Origin: Candidatus Altimarinota bacterium
GTDB lineage: Bacteria; Patescibacteriota; Gracilibacteria; BD1-5; UBA6164
NCBI GenBank assembly: GCA_022565555.1
Contig: JAIUMN010000003.1
Coordinates: 1 to 46,905, forward strand
Direction of reading: 5' to 3'
Length of the DNA: 46,905 nucleotides
Part shown: piece by piece, positions 43,351 through 46,905 of the stretch
How positions within the stretch are numbered: the stretch's first letter is position 1
Layout: every line of letters starts with the position of its first letter
Position numbers and translations under genes: made by a program
Notes under the pieces: generated by a model
Database searches by the model: none
What the model saw: only the letters and a program-made list of their open reading frames with translations
What the model was told of the DNA's origin: nothing

Positions 43351-43428
43351 GAAAAACTTGCTATGCGCAAGTTTTTCGAGAATGGGGTGCAGATTTGTGA
43401 GCTTGAAACTATTCTTCAGGATATATAA
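43351..43428 (+). pseudogene. 3' remnant of a second AAA ATPase gene
   Basis: Reads EKLAMRKFFENGVQICELET then ILQDI and TAA, in the same frame as the intact gene's C terminus but with a different tail (intact: ELDECITHID). No upstream part of the gene is present; the frame breaks near 43345. It ends inside a strong terminator hairpin that probably belonged to the original gene. Confidence 0.8.
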
Positions 43429-43463
43429 TAACATAATCCCTCTCGAAGAGGGATTATGTTATT
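43427..43463. terminator. Bidirectional terminator
   Basis: Perfect 17-bp arms (AATAACATAATCCCTCT and its complement) with loop CGA. It overlaps the stop of the ATPase remnant and lies 9 nt from the stop of the convergent membrane-protein gene. Confidence 0.88.
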
Positions 43464-43471
43464 TACTATGT

Positions 43472-45685
43472 TTAGAAAATACTATCAGCTAATTCATCTC
43501 GTCTTGATTCTGATGAAATATGTGGTGTAATAGCTCTGATAAAACTATCTCTATCACTGAATGCTGCACGTAATCTCATTTTATCGTCATTATTATTAAA
43601 TCATCCTGTTGTTGGAATTCCTATATCTCGAGCCGCGTTACTTCAGTCAGCAGGTAAAGAAATGGTGCTTGTAGTTACATTTATATTAGTAGTCTGATTC
43701 GTAGGTCATTGAGCTGGGGGAGTTTGCGACGTTGTTTGATCAATACTAAAGCTATTCGCTATTTGCGATGAACTTATACTTGATAAACTTCATCATCAAA
43801 GGAACTGTTGTAATCTTTCACGTGATGATTGTCTTAGATGAGTATCTAGTTGTGCATTTTGCAATTCTCTAGCCAATAATTCAGAAAATCTATCAGGATC
43901 ATTTTGACCAACAAGTAATCTTCTTTGATCTGCAGTTAATATTTCAGTTCAATCCTCCCTTCTTAAAATATTATCTAAGTCTTCTATAAATCTTTCTCTA
44001 AATTGCCTATCAGCAATTGTTTCTCTATTTGTACTTGCCGCCATAGCAGAAAGCGTCCTATCAATTGCAGTCCTATCTCAATTTGTAACTGCTTCACGAT
44101 GAGGTGCGGTTTCAGCATTTAATCTAGAAGCTGGATTAGATCATCATGAGAATGCTTCTCAAAATGTTGTTCATAAACGAGATCAGGTTCATCTAGCATT
44201 AGCTGCTACAGTGCTTTCCATAGATTGTCCGAAGGTTCATAAACCTGCAACACTTAAACGTTCCCCATTTCATGCAGGTATAATAGGTGCATAAGTTGGT
44301 GCGGCGGCGGCGAGTTTTCACATGGATTGTCAGAATTGGTAGATTGGTTCTACGATAGCTTTTGTTGCTTCAGAACTTCTGAGGGCAACCATTACAGCTA
44401 TCCAAAGTATCGCTACTCAAAATATCTGTACGATAAGCTTTCCTATAACTCAGAGATTAAGATCTCCATCACCATATGATCATGTTACTTCTAACTTAAG
44501 CCCTCAGAGATCAAGAGTATCAAGGGTACTTCCGTCTGAGACATGTTCCTTGAGTCACTCAGTAGCAACAAGGATGAATATAAATCAAAATGCAAGAGCT
44601 GCTGATACATATACTGGTATCATAGCAAGAGATATAAATTCTTTCACGTTATAGTTTTTTCATGATTCTCAAAATCACTCTTTAGACTTTCCAAAGAAGT
44701 ACATAAGTCCAAAAATAGGAGAAAGCATAATAAATATCCAGAGTTTTATTCAGCGGGTAAAAAGTGCAAGCAGGAGTGCTACCATCAAGAGAAGATATAC
44801 TACAATAAATAATAAATCAAAAAATATCTTCAGTATGAGATCAATCATTTCTTGATAAAAACGTATATCTCAGACTTTTATAGTTGACAGCTCTTGAACA
44901 CGAAGTATACCATAGGTATATACTGATATGATTCAAAACATACTATTTTTTACTCCTTGTCATCCAGCCTCTCATGTAACAATATCCATTATTGATACCA
45001 TAGATCCTTCATCTCTACATTGTATAGCTTCAGAAAGTCAATTATTATTATCACCACTCAGAGATACCCCTTGAACTGCAGTCTCTCAACTTTGAAGATT
45101 AATAATGAGGTCTACACATATTTCTTGATTAAGAAGTTCACTATCACTTGTATCATCTTGCAGCTTATCCCGAAATACATCATAAGGAAGTGAAAGTACT
45201 GCGACCGTAAGAACCGCCGCTATAGAAAGTATAAATTGAACCAGAAACCACGTGAAAGGAACTATCAGAACTCAAACGATAAAACGAGGGAGTGCTTGCT
45301 TAAGTTCCCAATTTCCCTCTCATTTTCCTATGATATTCATAAATGCAATCGTCACGAGAATGAAAGCAAATATAAAATAAACGACGTTGGAAACAAGTAC
45401 CCAGATATCTCGAAGATAGTCAGTGAGTCCAAAAAGAGTTCCATTTGTCCATCAAGGATAGGTAAAAAGAGTGATGAATGCTGTTATAAGTCCGAGAAGT
45501 GTTGCAGCGGCTGCAATAAAACCATTGAGTGCATTTACAAGTCTATCAGCACCTTCTTGAGAAATTCAAGTTTCGTTTGCATATGTAATATCTCAGCTTA
45601 TGAGAAATACAATACCTAGTATACAGAAATACCGGAAGTTATTACGAGAAAATAACGTTGTAAGTGATGAAAAATATGATTTCAT
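43472..45685 (-). CDS. Large membrane protein, TrbL/VirB6-like
   Basis: 737 aa. N-terminal signal peptide (FRYFCILGIVFLISGDITYA, then NETG), a polytopic core with about eight hydrophobic segments (ALNGFIAAAATLLGLITAFI; FIFAFILVTIAFMNIIG; FDLLFIVVYLLLMVALLLAL; LWIFIMLSPIFGLMYFFGK) and a long hydrophilic, Gln/Arg/Ser-rich C-terminal tail of about 250 residues. The layout, with the LWIFIMLSPIFGL motif, is that of TrbL/VirB6-type proteins of type IV secretion, often found in candidate-phyla genomes. No other T4SS gene is in the window. Role inferred; DNA or protein transport or a pilus base are possible. Confidence 0.65.
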
Positions 45686-45755
45686 GTCAAGTGTGTAAAA
45701 TACTATCTCAAGTATGCTACCATAAAAAAAAATCTCCTGCAAATATGGAAGCAAA

Positions 45756-45783
45756 AAAAGTACAGAGACACCTCTGTACTTTT
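45756..45783 (-). terminator. gatB terminator
   Basis: Stem AAAAGTACAGAG / CTCTGTACTTTT, loop ACAC; on the minus strand it is followed by seven T. It lies 20 nt after the gatB stop. Confidence 0.85.
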
Positions 45784-45802
45784 ATATAAATTATATTGAA
45801 AT

Positions 45803-46905
45803 TTATAACTTTTTCTTCAATATTTCAGTGAATGTTTTAGGATTTCCTTGTCCTTTTGAGGCCTTCATACACTGTCCAACAAAATACCCAAAAAGATTTT
45901 CTTTTCCTCACTGATATTCTTCTACTTGAGTTTTATTTGCTGTAAGAACCTCATCTACGATTGACTCAAGAAGTCAGAGATCATTTTTTTGACGAAGATT
46001 ATTTTCATCAACAATAATATCAGCCTCTCCCCCATTTCGAAAAAGTTCTTCTATAACTTGTTTTGCGTTTGTTGAAGAAAGTTCATCTGTATTTACAAGT
46101 TCTATTACTCTTGCAAGCTCTTTTATATTAAAGCGGAGCATATGTATATTTTTTATATCCTCACTCTCTGAAAGAAGTGCAAGAAGTACAGATGTGATAT
46201 AGCTACAAGATTTTTTTGCATCTCAACTAAGCTCTACAAGTTGCTCAAAATATAAAGCGAGAGGATAATCAGCTGTAAGGATACGAGCATCATCTTCTGA
46301 AAGCTTATATTCACTAAGGTACCTCATGCGCTTTTTTATTGGGAGCTCAACTACTTGTGCTCGACAATCTATAAGAAACTCTTCATCAAGAACAATAGGA
46401 AGTATATCTGGTTCTGGAAAATATCTATAATCCATAGCGTCTTCCTTACTTCGTTGAGAAGTACTCATGCCGGTAGTATCATCCCAGCCACGGGTTTCTT
46501 GAACTATCTCTTCTCACTTGGAAAGAAGTTTTTCTTGTCTTTTTGCCTCAGTTTCTATTGCTCTTCCTATTGCTGAAAATGAGTTCAGATTCTTCATCTC
46601 AACTCTGTTGTATAATTTCGTATCTCATTTAGGACGAAGTGAAATATTAACATCACAGCGAAGTTGCCCTTTTTCCATATCAGCATCACTCACTCAAGCA
46701 GCACGCATTATCTTCTGAAGCTCCTTCAAAAACTCCATAACCTCATCGGTTTCATGAAATACTGGCTCGGTTACTATTTCCATAAGTGGACTTCCAGCAC
46801 GATTGTAATCACATAATGTTTTTCCACCAGCATGCGTAAGTTTTCAGGCATCATTTTCTAAATGCATATGATGAATATCGAAACGCCTTACATGAGTTCA
46901 TACTA
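45803..46905 (-). CDS. gatB: Asp-tRNA(Asn)/Glu-tRNA(Gln) amidotransferase subunit B (partial)
   Basis: About 367 residues of the C-terminal part; the start lies beyond the window. GatB binds the misacylated tRNA in the GatCAB complex, which converts Glu-tRNA(Gln) to Gln-tRNA(Gln) and Asp-tRNA(Asn) to Asn-tRNA(Asn). Seen: [45 protein letters not shown], the family signature [15 protein letters not shown], and the C-terminal GatB/YqeY domain ending [18 protein letters not shown]. Confidence 0.95.

Overview
The window comes from a UGA-recoded bacterium (genetic code 25, UGA = glycine), almost certainly the candidate-phyla-radiation group Gracilibacteria/Absconditabacteria. With UGA as stop nearly every gene breaks into pieces. 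With UGA as Gly they become full-length, and UGA falls on invariant glycines: the HSRRG of ribosomal protein S15, GTGYAG of the UDP-sugar dehydrogenase, the Walker A of a helicase and GNGR of a Fic protein. All genes end in TAA or TAG. CGA and CGG still sit at conserved arginines (DDVREA and DGRN in the dehydrogenase), so the CGA/CGG-to-Trp change proposed for some Absconditabacteria is not seen; this favours Gracilibacteria. DNA is AT-rich and coding density is high, and Shine-Dalgarno sequences are rare.

Layout. 1-5200: a class III nucleotidyl cyclase downstream of uvrB, two unknown proteins and a cluster of palindromic repeats. 5200-7810: glutaredoxin, [2Fe-2S] ferredoxin and a Na/Pi-cotransporter-like protein. 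7933-12443: UDP-sugar dehydrogenase, EamA transporter, an unknown protein, a polyprenol-type glycosyltransferase and another unknown protein, probably envelope related. 12445-17149: metG, a DUF1538 membrane protein and an M48 protease. 17216-29181: an accessory defence island holding a GIY-YIG gene, an AbiE-type toxin-antitoxin pair and a type I restriction-modification operon (hsdR, fic, SF1 helicase, hsdM, hsdS, membrane-anchored unknown). 29265-31403: cysS, a thioredoxin-like ferredoxin and tRNA-Phe/tRNA-Leu. 31449-41456: a class B penicillin-binding protein, a multidomain peptidoglycan-binding/lytic transglycosylase-like protein, rpsO, a RelA/SpoT protein, a methyltransferase and argS. 41668-46905: an AAA ATPase, a small RelE/ParE-like toxin-antitoxin pair, a TrbL/VirB6-like membrane protein and partial gatB.

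Three things stand out. (1) A family of about 44-nt palindromic elements occurs between genes and also four times inside coding sequence, twice in metG and twice in cysS, always read through in frame, like Rickettsia palindromic elements. (2) Two unrelated toxin-antitoxin pairs (AbiE; RelE/ParE-like) share one architecture: each converges on an intact gene and is followed by a second, decayed copy of that gene's 3' end in direct orientation. In one case the repeat is 51 bp with two mismatches. This resembles attL/attR of a small cassette that inserts at gene 3' ends. (3) A helicase-Fic block sits inside the type I operon, and its flanks carry copies of the same AT-rich 15-16-nt motif, one of them within a 40-bp tandem duplication.
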